A DNA stretch of 5,719 nt from Flavobacteriaceae bacterium (GTDB taxonomy: Bacteria; Bacteroidota; Bacteroidia; Flavobacteriales; Weeksellaceae), in contig JAITOO010000086.1 in the NCBI GenBank assembly GCA_031289875.1, positions 1 through 5,719 on the forward strand, written 5' to 3'. The position numbers and the translations under genes are program-made. Numbering within the stretch: the first letter of the stretch is position 1; every line of letters starts with the position of its first letter. This document shows, one piece after another, positions 1-5,568 of this stretch. Below the pieces are notes generated by a model that saw only the letters and a list, made by a program, of their open reading frames with translations, made no database searches and was not told where the DNA came from.

Positions 1-461
1 GTTTTTATGGAGTTTTCATACCCCGTATCGACTGAGAGATTTTCTGCTTTAGAGGCGGCAACTGCCATTTTGTCGCATTGTTCGTTTTCGGGATGTCCCG
101 CATGACCTTTTACCCATTGGAAACGCACGTTGTGCTGTCGATAAACTTTCAAAAAACGAATCCATAAATCAGGATTTTTCACCTTGTCAAAGCGTTTTTT
201 TTCCCAGCCGAAAATCCAATGCTTGTTCACCGCATCAACAACATACTGGGAATCAGAATAAACAACAACCTCTTGATGGGGTCTGTTAATTTTTTCCAGT
301 GAGGTAACGACTGCCAGCAGTTCCATACGGTTGTTGGTCGTAAGGCGGAAACCTTCGGAAAAGGTTTTGACATATTGAGTTCCCTGCATTCTCATTAAAA
401 TGCCGTATCCTCCTTTGCCGGGATTGCCCGAAGAGGCTCCGTCCGTGAAAATTTCTATCAT
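1..461 (-). CDS. rnhA: Ribonuclease HI, C-terminal end cut by window edge
   Basis: This enzyme cleaves the RNA strand of RNA-DNA hybrids in the cytoplasm, removing primers and R-loops with a metal-dependent active site. The 153 visible codons align with bacterial RNase HI. The catalytic set is complete: D7 in FTDGASSGNPG, E47 in NNRMELLAV, D70 in VYSDSQYVV, H120 in WVKGHAGHPENE and D130 in QCDKMA. The basic hybrid-binding loop is recognisable near W82-K89. The E. coli enzyme has 155 residues and ends shortly after a DTGY motif; DTGY is here at 145-148, so probably only a few residues lie beyond base 1. The ATG at 461-459 overlaps the stop of the upstream phosphatase gene as TGATG, so it is very likely translationally coupled and the last visible gene of a menA-phosphatase-rnhA unit. 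There is no N-terminal hybrid-binding domain, so this is the short E. coli-type enzyme. Confidence 0.96.
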   Translation of the reverse strand, partial: MIEIFTDGASSGNPGKGGYGILMRMQGTQYVKTFSEGFRLTTNNRMELLAVVTSLEKINRPHQEVVVYSDSQYVVDAVNKHWIFGWEKKRFDKVKNPDLWIRFLKVYRQHNVRFQWVKGHAGHPENEQCDKMAVAASKAENLSVDTGYENSIK

Positions 462-1168
462 CAAAAAATATTTTTCAGTTCCAGCAAATCTTCTACAATC
501 GGGAAACCGTTTTGCTTGTATTTTTTTTCTTTTTTGTAATCGAAAAATACAGGAAACATGCCTATTTTCTCGCTTCCCAGCGCATCAGCAGACCAATCGT
601 CTCCGACGAAAGACGATTCTTCGGGCAGCGCCCGAGCTTTTTGCAGTCCGAGTTCAAAAACTTCGCGGGCAGGCTTGCGCTTGTTGATTTCCTCGCCGCT
701 CGTAACAGTGGAAACGTATTGGTGTATTGGTGTGTCAAAAACTTTGCGCTCCGTTGGCTCGATGAATCCATTGGAAACAATGTGTAAGTTGTAATTATTT
801 GATTTTAAATATCTTAATGCGTTTTCTGCATTTTCGACCAAATCGTTATTCTCTACGACTTTTTTGAGAAAATTTTCTTCAAAATATTGATTCAATTCTT
901 CGTCATTGATGTCAAATTCCTGAAAAGTAGAACAAAATCTTTTCGATATGATGTCTTGCTTAGTTGCAAGGTTCTGGCGATACAAATCCCACAATTTTTC
1001 GTTTCGGACGTAATAATTTGGGTAAAAATCCGAAAAATCCAAACCGTATTTCTCGGTAACTTTCATCTCGCTAAACATCGTTTCCAGCGTGGTTTTCGAG
1101 TTTTTATCGGTATCCCAGAGGGTATTGTCCAAATCAAAAAAAATATGTTTTATTTTCTCTTTCATCAT
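461..1168 (-). CDS. HAD-superfamily phosphatase, YjjG/YfnB-like (probable nucleotidase)
   Basis: This is a soluble HAD hydrolase of 235 residues, expected to remove phosphate through an aspartyl-phosphate intermediate. Motif I is FFDLDNTLWDTD, with nucleophile D12 and acid/base D14. Motif II is S132 in HIVSNGF. Motif III is a lysine in NKRKPAREVF (K165, possibly K163). Motif IV is VGDDWSADALG, with D190 and D191. The helical stretch between motifs I and II (about 20-115) is a subfamily I cap. Length and the SNGF plus KPAREVF arrangement fit the YjjG/YfnB group of noncanonical pyrimidine 5'-nucleotidases, but the true substrate cannot be read from sequence. Two consecutive ATGs (1168-1166 and 1165-1163) are possible starts. 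It begins 14 bases after the menA stop and shares one base with the rnhA start, indicating co-transcription. The lysine-rich C-terminal part (about 211-219) contains long A runs on the coding strand. Confidence 0.9.
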   Translation of the reverse strand: MMKEKIKHIFFDLDNTLWDTDKNSKTTLETMFSEMKVTEKYGLDFSDFYPNYYVRNEKLWDLYRQNLATKQDIISKRFCSTFQEFDINDEELNQYFEENFLKKVVENNDLVENAENALRYLKSNNYNLHIVSNGFIEPTERKVFDTPIHQYVSTVTSGEEINKRKPAREVFELGLQKARALPEESSFVGDDWSADALGSEKIGMFPVFFDYKKEKKYKQNGFPIVEDLLELKNIF

Positions 1169-1182
1169 TAAAAATCAATAGG

Positions 1183-2106
1183 TTAAAGGCTCAAACCCAT
1201 TCCAAACAGTACGGCAAACAACAGCGCCAGCAGTGCAACAGGCTTCATATAAGGGTCTAACTGAGCGGGATTTTGTGTATATAAAATCTTGCGTCTCAGT
1301 ATAGTAGCAGGAATAAACAAGACGAAAAACAGGAAAGGTTTGAGTGAGGACAGACTTTCAAACGAAATACCGAATTTTTCCTGATGCAGCAGCAGGAAAA
1401 TCAAACAGAGAATGAACGGCAGGTTCATCATCAGCATTTGATAGAATTTAGCATTTTGAAAGCCCATTCGCAGTGCGAGCGTTTTTTTGCCACTTATTCG
1501 GTCGGAGTCAATGTCCCGCATATTGTTGAGATTCAACACTGCTACGCTGAATAATCCCATTGCCGAAGCGGGCAGCAGCGTATCCCAAGTGAAATTTTTA
1601 GTATATAAAAATTCGCTTCCTGCGGTAGAAACCCATCCGAAAAATATAAACACGAAAATATCTCCCAATCCCATGTAACCATATGGTTTACTGCCCATTG
1701 TGTAGAGCATGGCAGCAGCAATGCAGGCGATTCCCAGTCCGATGAAAACGGAAAATTGCACCCAATATTCAGGGACAAAAGCGTACCAAAGCAAAACTGT
1801 TGCAGACGCGGCAGAAAGAATTATCATCACGATAATGGCTTTCAACATTCGGTTCTGAGAAATTGCGCCCGACTGCACAGCTCGGGCAGGACCTATGCGG
1901 TGTTCATTGTCCGTCCCTTTCACTCCGTCGCCATAATCGTTGGCAAAATTGGACAACACCTGAAACAAAACCGTTGTCAGACAAGACAGTCCAAAAATAA
2001 CGCCGTCAAAAACGCCGAGCCACTTTGCCAGCATTCCGCCTAAAATAATTCCGCTCAATGAAAGCGGAAGAGTTCTCAATCGCGCGGCTTCAATCCAATT
2101 TTTCAT
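1183..2106 (-). CDS. menA: 1,4-dihydroxy-2-naphthoate polyprenyltransferase (menaquinone synthesis)
   Basis: MenA is an inner-membrane UbiA-family prenyltransferase that attaches the polyprenyl tail to 1,4-dihydroxy-2-naphthoate, giving demethylmenaquinone. Both aspartate-rich motifs are present: NDYGDGVKGTD at 56-66, followed by the MenA-typical RIGPARAVQSG, and LNNMRDIDSDRISGKKT at 193-209. These bind the Mg-diphosphate of the prenyl donor. About nine hydrophobic segments are visible, near 13-30, 33-52, 89-110, 117-137, 148-164, 176-193, 225-241, 256-272 and 288-305. The protein of 307 residues has the usual family length. I start it at the ATG at 2106-2104, because the family begins close to the WIEAARLRTLPLS segment. 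The longer reading from a TTG at 2145 would start inside the promoter -7 box. It is the first gene of the minus-strand cluster and diverges from the exonuclease gene. Confidence 0.95.
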   Translation of the reverse strand: MKNWIEAARLRTLPLSLSGIILGGMLAKWLGVFDGVIFGLSCLTTVLFQVLSNFANDYGDGVKGTDNEHRIGPARAVQSGAISQNRMLKAIIVMIILSAASATVLLWYAFVPEYWVQFSVFIGLGIACIAAAMLYTMGSKPYGYMGLGDIFVFIFFGWVSTAGSEFLYTKNFTWDTLLPASAMGLFSVAVLNLNNMRDIDSDRISGKKTLALRMGFQNAKFYQMLMMNLPFILCLIFLLLHQEKFGISFESLSSLKPFLFFVLFIPATILRRKILYTQNPAQLDPYMKPVALLALLFAVLFGMGLSL

Positions 2107-2142
2107 CAATGATAATGTAAAGACTATTGTCTTCCACGAGGG

Positions 2143-2150
2143 CAAAAGTA
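2143..2150 (-). promoter_or_regulatory. Bacteroidota-type -7 promoter box for the menA operon
   Basis: The minus strand reads TACTTTTG, an exact match to the TAnnTTTG box used by the primary sigma factor of Bacteroidota. Transcription would begin a few bases downstream, giving a leader of roughly 30 bases before the ATG at 2106. No good TTG -33 element is seen at the right distance, so the upstream half is weak. A second match on the same strand, TATTTTTG at 2270-2263, also lacks a -33 partner. Confidence 0.6.
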
Positions 2151-2272
2151 CATAAATTTTAGGAAATCAGCAGTACGACGAAACTTTGAATAAAAAGTAG
2201 TCCTCTCTTTTTTGCAGATTTATACACCAAATTCAGGTTTGTTATATAAGACGGCGAACCTTCAAAAATAGG

Positions 2273-2304
2273 TTGAGATGAAAAAAATATTTTCCCTACC
2301 TTTG
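2273..2304 (+). promoter_or_regulatory. Bacteroidota-type promoter for the exonuclease gene
   Basis: TTG at 2273-2275 is followed after 21 bases by TACCTTTG at 2297-2304. Both elements and the spacing fit the phylum's consensus. Transcription would start near 2310, about 15 bases before the ATG at 2326. The in-frame ATG at 2278 lies between the two promoter elements and would not be in this transcript. Confidence 0.75.
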
Positions 2305-2325
2305 AAAAATCATAATTTTTGCGCT

Positions 2326-3027
2326 ATGCTGGAAAAAATTCCTTTACGGCAAATTTTGTTTTTTGATTTAGAGACCGTTCCCGAAACGTGGGATTGGAAT
2401 GGACTTCCTGAGCGGACAAAAACTCTCTGGGAGAAAAAAACGCAAAATCAGCGGAAAGAAGAGGTTACAGCGGAAGAATTTTACTACGAACGGGCAGGAA
2501 TTTTGGCGGAATTTGGAAAAATCATCTGTTTGAGTTGCGGGCTGGTCATTGACGAACAAAAAATCCGAATCAAAAGTTTTTACGGACACGACGAAATGCG
2601 GATTTTGCTGGACTTTTGCGAAATGCTTCAATCTGTCTATTTCAAATCGAATTTATTGCTCTGCGCCCACAACGGAAAGGAATTTGACTTTCCTTTTCTA
2701 TCGAGAAGAATGATGATAAATCAAATCAAACTGCCGAAAATTTTGCAAATGCACGGCAAAAAACCTTGGGAAGTTCAGCACTTGGACACTCTGGAACTGT
2801 GGAAGTTAGGTGATTACAAACATTACACTTCTCTGGATTTGTTGGCGCACGTCTTCCAACTGCCTACCCCGAAAGACGAAATGGACGGCAGCGAGGTGGC
2901 GCAGACTTATTACGAGGAAAAAAATCTTGAAAAAATTAAAAAATACTGTGAAAAAGATGTAGTTACGCTCATCAATATCTTCCGAAAAATGCGTTGCGAA
3001 GAATCTCTGGAAAGAGAAAATCCGTAA
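2326..3027 (+). CDS. Predicted 3'-5' exonuclease, DEDDy type, PolB-exonuclease-like
   Basis: This 233-residue protein has an RNase H-like 3'-5' exonuclease fold related to the proofreading domain of family B DNA polymerases (the DNA_pol_B_exo2 type), but carries no polymerase domain. Exo I is ILFFDLETVPE, with D14 and E16. Exo II is AHNGKEFDFPFL, with D121. Exo III is KYCEKDVVTL, with Y207 and D211 in the YxxxD form that marks the DEDDy class. D154 in QHLDTLELW is a further conserved-looking acidic residue. A single-strand 3'-end trimming role in DNA or RNA metabolism is inferred; the substrate is unknown. I chose the ATG at 2326 because the upstream in-frame ATG at 2278 lies inside the promoter and would add 16 residues with no family resemblance. 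The gene stands alone on its strand, with its own promoter, and ends 89 bases before rseP. Confidence 0.9.
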   Translation: MLEKIPLRQILFFDLETVPETWDWNGLPERTKTLWEKKTQNQRKEEVTAEEFYYERAGILAEFGKIICLSCGLVIDEQKIRIKSFYGHDEMRILLDFCEMLQSVYFKSNLLLCAHNGKEFDFPFLSRRMMINQIKLPKILQMHGKKPWEVQHLDTLELWKLGDYKHYTSLDLLAHVFQLPTPKDEMDGSEVAQTYYEEKNLEKIKKYCEKDVVTLINIFRKMRCEESLERENP

Positions 3028-3066
3028 TTCTATTCCCAAACTTTTCTTCAGGAAAGAAAATGAGGA

Positions 3067-3097
3067 TTGGGCTTGTCATAAATTTTCACTACTTTTG
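3067..3097 (+). promoter_or_regulatory. Bacteroidota-type promoter for rseP
   Basis: TTG at 3067-3069, a 20-base spacer and TACTTTTG at 3090-3097 match the phylum's -33/-7 consensus. The predicted transcript starts near 3103, leaving a leader of about 14 bases before the ATG at 3117. rseP therefore has its own promoter immediately after the exonuclease gene. Confidence 0.75.
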
Positions 3098-3116
3098 CGG
3101 TTTAAGTTTTTGAAAA

Positions 3117-4448
3117 ATGCAATTATTTACTCAGATAGCGCAGTTGATATTATGCCTTTCCATTTTGATTGTCCTTCACGAAGGCGGGCACTTCTTGGCA
3201 GCCAAGTATTTTAAAACCCGAGTGGAAAAATTCTATTTATTCTTCGACCCTTGGTTTTCCATAGTCAAGAAAAAAATCGGCGAGACCGAATACGGAATCG
3301 GCTGGCTTCCGCTCGGCGGCTACGTGAAAATCACAGGAATGATAGACGAAAGCATGGATACCGAGCAGATGAAAGGCGAAGCCCAGCCTTGGGAATTTCG
3401 CGCTAAACCTGCCTGGCAACGGCTGATTATCATGCTGGCAGGAATCATCGTCAATGTGATTTTGGCAATTGTCATTTATGCAGGCGTTTTGTTCGTCTGG
3501 GGCGAGGTGAAAATTGACTCTGCCAAAGTAATAGACGGCTATGCTTTTTCCAAACCTGCGCAAGCTATGGGCTTCCGCAACGGAGACAATATTATTGCTA
3601 TTAACGGAGAGCCTGTTACTGATGTCAATAAACTGCCGATGAAAATTCTTTTGGGAGATAGTGCAACTGTGGTTCGGGACGGTAAAAAACTCTCTTTTCC
3701 TATTGCTGATGCAGGAAAAGAAGAATTGATGAATCAAAAAGAACGCGAAATAGAACCTTTGGTCGCTCCGAGATCTCTGGCAATAGCAGATTCTATTTTT
3801 CCGCAAGGCACGGCAAGCAAAGTGTTGCAGAAAGGAGACGTCATTGCTTCCATCAACAATCAGCCGATACAATATCAGGACGAGATGAACGCCGTTTTCA
3901 ATCAATCGAAAAAAGATACCGTCAATATAGGAATTGTCCGCAACGGAAAAGAAATCTCTGCAAAATTATATATTCCCGACAGTGCGATAATAGGAATTTC
4001 AAATAGTCATCATTCTAACATCAAGAAAGCCGTATATATTCAGAATTACAATTTGCTTCAAGCCGTTGGCGCAGCTCCGAGAACTGCTTGGAACGCTTTG
4101 ACAGATCAGGTGGGAACTTTTAAGTTAATAAAAATCGGCGTGCTGAAACAAGTCAGCGGACCTTTACGGTTGTACAAAGTTTTTTCTCCGACTTGGGACG
4201 GGGAACGTTTTTGGAATTTCACCGCTATGTTTTCCATTTGGCTGGCATTTCTCAACCTGCTTCCGATTCCGGGACTGGACGGCGGTCATGCCCTGTTCTG
4301 TATCGGCGAGATGATTACAGGCAGAAAACTCAGCGATAAAATAATGGAAAAAATCCAAATGGTGGGTATCGTCATTTTGCTGGCTTTAATGGTGCTGATT
4401 TTTGGAAACGACATCTGGCATATTATAGAAAACGCAATGCACAAGTGA
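3117..4448 (+). CDS. rseP: RIP metalloprotease RseP (site-2 protease family)
   Basis: RseP is an inner-membrane zinc protease that cuts transmembrane segments, typically of anti-sigma factors after a first periplasmic cut, thereby releasing extracytoplasmic-function sigma factors. The HExxH zinc motif is HEGGH at 21-25, inside the first membrane segment (about 4-24). The third zinc ligand is D388 in NLLPIPGLDGGH (380-391). A GxxxN-like AGIIVN at 108-113 opens the second membrane segment (about 102-128). Two PDZ-like domains lie between them, about 131-200 with GFRNGDNIIAING and about 220-290 with LQKGDVIASINNQP. Last membrane segments are near 367-386 and 414-432. At 443 residues it has full family length. 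The ATG at 3117 is supported by a promoter just upstream and by the standard short N-terminus ahead of HExxH. No anti-sigma or sigma gene is adjacent. A hairpin with T-run follows the stop. Confidence 0.97.
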   Translation: MQLFTQIAQLILCLSILIVLHEGGHFLAAKYFKTRVEKFYLFFDPWFSIVKKKIGETEYGIGWLPLGGYVKITGMIDESMDTEQMKGEAQPWEFRAKPAWQRLIIMLAGIIVNVILAIVIYAGVLFVWGEVKIDSAKVIDGYAFSKPAQAMGFRNGDNIIAINGEPVTDVNKLPMKILLGDSATVVRDGKKLSFPIADAGKEELMNQKEREIEPLVAPRSLAIADSIFPQGTASKVLQKGDVIASINNQPIQYQDEMNAVFNQSKKDTVNIGIVRNGKEISAKLYIPDSAIIGISNSHHSNIKKAVYIQNYNLLQAVGAAPRTAWNALTDQVGTFKLIKIGVLKQVSGPLRLYKVFSPTWDGERFWNFTAMFSIWLAFLNLLPIPGLDGGHALFCIGEMITGRKLSDKIMEKIQMVGIVILLALMVLIFGNDIWHIIENAMHK

Positions 4449-4484
4449 TGCGTTGAATGGAGAGCAAGATTTGCAAAGCAAAAA

Positions 4485-4524
4485 AATTGGTAGCTAATAA
4501 AATATAGCTATTGATTGTTTTTTT
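4485..4524 (+). terminator. Probable intrinsic terminator after rseP
   Basis: The arms AATTGGTAGCTA (4485-4496) and TAGCTATTGATT (4505-4516) pair over 12 positions, three of them G-U, around the loop ATAAAATA, and are followed by G and seven T residues (4518-4524). It starts 37 bases after the rseP stop. The stem is A/T-rich and hence not very stable, but position and T-run fit a terminator. Its right arm overlaps the TTG of the following promoter. Confidence 0.6.
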
Positions 4525-4541
4525 CGTTTTTATTACTTTTG
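4511..4541 (+). promoter_or_regulatory. Distal Bacteroidota-type promoter upstream of hypB
   Basis: TTG at 4511-4513 and TACTTTTG at 4534-4541 are 20 bases apart, as in the promoters of rseP and the exonuclease. A transcript from here would start near 4547 and carry a leader of about 170 bases before hypB, including the mini-ORF at 4587-4637 and the dyad at 4620-4643. The short inverted repeat GAATC-GTTT-GATTC (4541-4554) sits at the predicted start point. Confidence 0.55.
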
Positions 4542-4586
4542 AATCGTTTGATTCTCAAGTACGTGAAAATATAAATTCAATAAATC

Positions 4587-4637
4587 ATGTATAAAAACCA
4601 CACTTCATTAGCAATGCCCTATGATTCGCACACATAA
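4587..4637 (+). CDS. Possible 16-codon upstream ORF in the hypB leader
   Basis: An ATG at 4587 opens a reading frame MYKNHTSLAMPYDSHT that ends with TAA at 4635-4637. The bases before it (AAATC then ATG) are the same as those before the hypB ATG, and it lies about 40 bases downstream of the distal promoter. No homologue is recognised, and a 16-codon frame can easily arise by chance. If real, it would be a leader peptide or attenuation element; it is recorded as a candidate only. Confidence 0.15.
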   Translation: MYKNHTSLAMPYDSHT

Positions 4638-4643
4638 ATCATA
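4620..4643. promoter_or_regulatory. 7-bp dyad TATGATT-N10-AATCATA, possible operator
   Basis: TATGATT at 4620-4626 and AATCATA at 4637-4643 are perfect reverse complements separated by 10 bases. The dyad lies 43 bases upstream of the hypB-proximal -7 box. The half-sites resemble those described for the nickel regulator NikR (TATWATT-N11-AATWATA in Helicobacter pylori; GTATGA half-sites in E. coli), but the spacing differs by one and two bases respectively. In A/T-rich DNA such a repeat can arise by chance. Confidence 0.25.
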
Positions 4644-4686
4644 AAGATATTTAAAACTGCACAGTCATTATTTTAATAAAAAATCG

Positions 4687-4694
4687 TACTTTTA
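4687..4694 (+). promoter_or_regulatory. Proximal -7-like box for hypB
   Basis: TACTTTTA differs from TAnnTTTG only in the final base. It sits 22 bases before the hypB ATG, the same kind of distance seen for the rseP and exonuclease promoters. No TTG is present at the -33 distance, so on its own it would be a weak or activator-dependent promoter. Confidence 0.4.
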
Positions 4695-4716
4695 ACCGTT
4701 AAAAAATTAAAAAATC

Positions 4717-5538
4717 ATGTGTACAACTTGTGGCTGTGGAGGCAGTGAAAACGGAATTGTTATAAAAAAAATGGGTACGGACGAACATGTGCATTACCAC
4801 GCCGACGGCGGACATGAACATCATCATCACGACCACGAACACAGTCATAAGCATTCTCATGACCCTCATGACCCTCATCACGAACACAGCCATATAATTG
4901 ATTTAGAGCAGGATATTTTATTAAAAAATCAACTTACGGCAGAACGCAACCGCGGATATTTTGAAGCGTTGAATATCTTCGTTCTGAATCTGGTTTCTTC
5001 GCCCGGTTCGGGGAAAACCACCTTGCTGGAACGAACCATCAGCGATTTAAAGGGAAAAATTGAAATTTCGGTCATCGAAGGCGACCAGCAGACAACTCAT
5101 GACGCAGAACGGATTTTCAAGACGGAAGCTCCTGTTGTTCAAATTAATACAGGAAAAGGCTGCCATTTGGACAGTGAGATGATTTCCAAGTCGTTGAAAC
5201 AGTTGCAGCCGAAACAAAATTCGGTTTTGATGATTGAAAATGTTGGAAATCTGGTCTGTCCCGCCATGTTCGATTTAGGCGAAACTATGCGCGTGGTCAT
5301 CGTTTCCGTAACGGAAGGCGAGGATAAACCGTTGAAATATCCTGATATGTTCCACACTTCCAACATTTGCATTATCAATAAGATAGACCTGCTTCCTTAT
5401 TTGAAATTCGATTTAGAAAAGTTGAAAAATTACGCTTTGCAGGTCAATCCGAAGTTGAAATTTTTTGAAGTTTCTGCAACGACGGGCGCAGGAATGGACA
5501 CGTGGGAAGAGTTTTTGCAAGCACGAAAGGTAGAGTAG
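4717..5538 (+). CDS. hypB: Hydrogenase/urease nickel-incorporation GTPase HypB
   Basis: HypB is a cytoplasmic SIMIBI-class GTPase that stores nickel and delivers it, usually with HypA, into [NiFe]-hydrogenase and sometimes urease. The N-terminus MCTTCGCGG carries the high-affinity CxxCGC nickel site. Residues 24-59 hold 18 histidines, a nickel-storage tract. The G domain shows Walker A SSPGSGKTT (94-102), EGDQQTTHDAERI (121-133), the metal-site pair C149-H150 in GKGCHLD, ENVGNLVCPA (174-183, with C181), the base-recognition NKID (221-224) and SATTGAG (253-259). Its 273 residues are a normal length for a His-rich HypB. The start is fixed by the family's N-terminal MCTTCGC. No hypA, hypC, hypD, hypE, hypF or hydrogenase gene is visible: rseP lies upstream and an unrelated-looking gene starts 30 bases downstream, so its partners must be elsewhere or absent. 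Confidence 0.97.
   Translation: MCTTCGCGGSENGIVIKKMGTDEHVHYHADGGHEHHHHDHEHSHKHSHDPHDPHHEHSHIIDLEQDILLKNQLTAERNRGYFEALNIFVLNLVSSPGSGKTTLLERTISDLKGKIEISVIEGDQQTTHDAERIFKTEAPVVQINTGKGCHLDSEMISKSLKQLQPKQNSVLMIENVGNLVCPAMFDLGETMRVVIVSVTEGEDKPLKYPDMFHTSNICIINKIDLLPYLKFDLEKLKNYALQVNPKLKFFEVSATTGAGMDTWEEFLQARKVE
4834..4889 (+). repeat. Short internal repeats in the hypB histidine tract
   Basis: CACGAACACAG occurs at 4834-4844 and again at 4879-4889. Between them CATGACCCT is repeated in tandem at 4858-4866 and 4867-4875. These encode the repeated EHSH and HDP units. They probably reflect in-frame repeat expansion or contraction of the metal-storage tract, whose length varies widely among HypB proteins. 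Confidence 0.7.
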
Positions 5539-5555
5539 AATTACGGTGGAAATCG

Positions 5556-5563
5556 TAAATTTG
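5556..5563 (+). promoter_or_regulatory. Possible -7 box before the right-edge gene
   Basis: TAAATTTG matches TAnnTTTG and lies five bases before the ATG at 5569. No TTG is found about 20 bases upstream. A transcript from here would be nearly leaderless, so the match may be chance and the gene may be read through from hypB. Confidence 0.25.
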
Positions 5564-5568
5564 CAATA

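Noticed and set aside
515..545. Long T runs (A runs on the coding strand) near the 3' end of the HAD phosphatase gene
   Set aside because: They encode a lysine-rich stretch in an intact frame; no alternative frame or broken gene is indicated.
400..794. Several plus-strand frames of 78-95 codons
   Set aside because: They lie antisense to rnhA and the HAD phosphatase, both of which have complete catalytic motifs.
2263..2270. Second TAnnTTTG match (TATTTTTG) on the minus strand upstream of menA
   Set aside because: No -33 partner is present and it is part of an A/T-rich stretch; the closer TACTTTTG box is a better candidate.
3035..3071. Imperfect hairpin after the exonuclease gene (CCCAA/TTGGG outer arms, TTTTCTT/AAGAAAA inner arms)
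   Set aside because: There is no T-run after it and its right arm overlaps the rseP -33 element, so I do not call it a terminator.
3237..3905. A 222-codon open frame on the minus strand inside rseP
   Set aside because: It is antisense to the well-supported PDZ-coding part of rseP, has an unnatural composition rich in F, H, N and R, and has no family resemblance.
4699..4893. A minus-strand frame rich in M and V opposite the start of hypB
   Set aside because: Its repetitive MRVMRVM composition is simply the complement of the histidine codons of the hypB tract.
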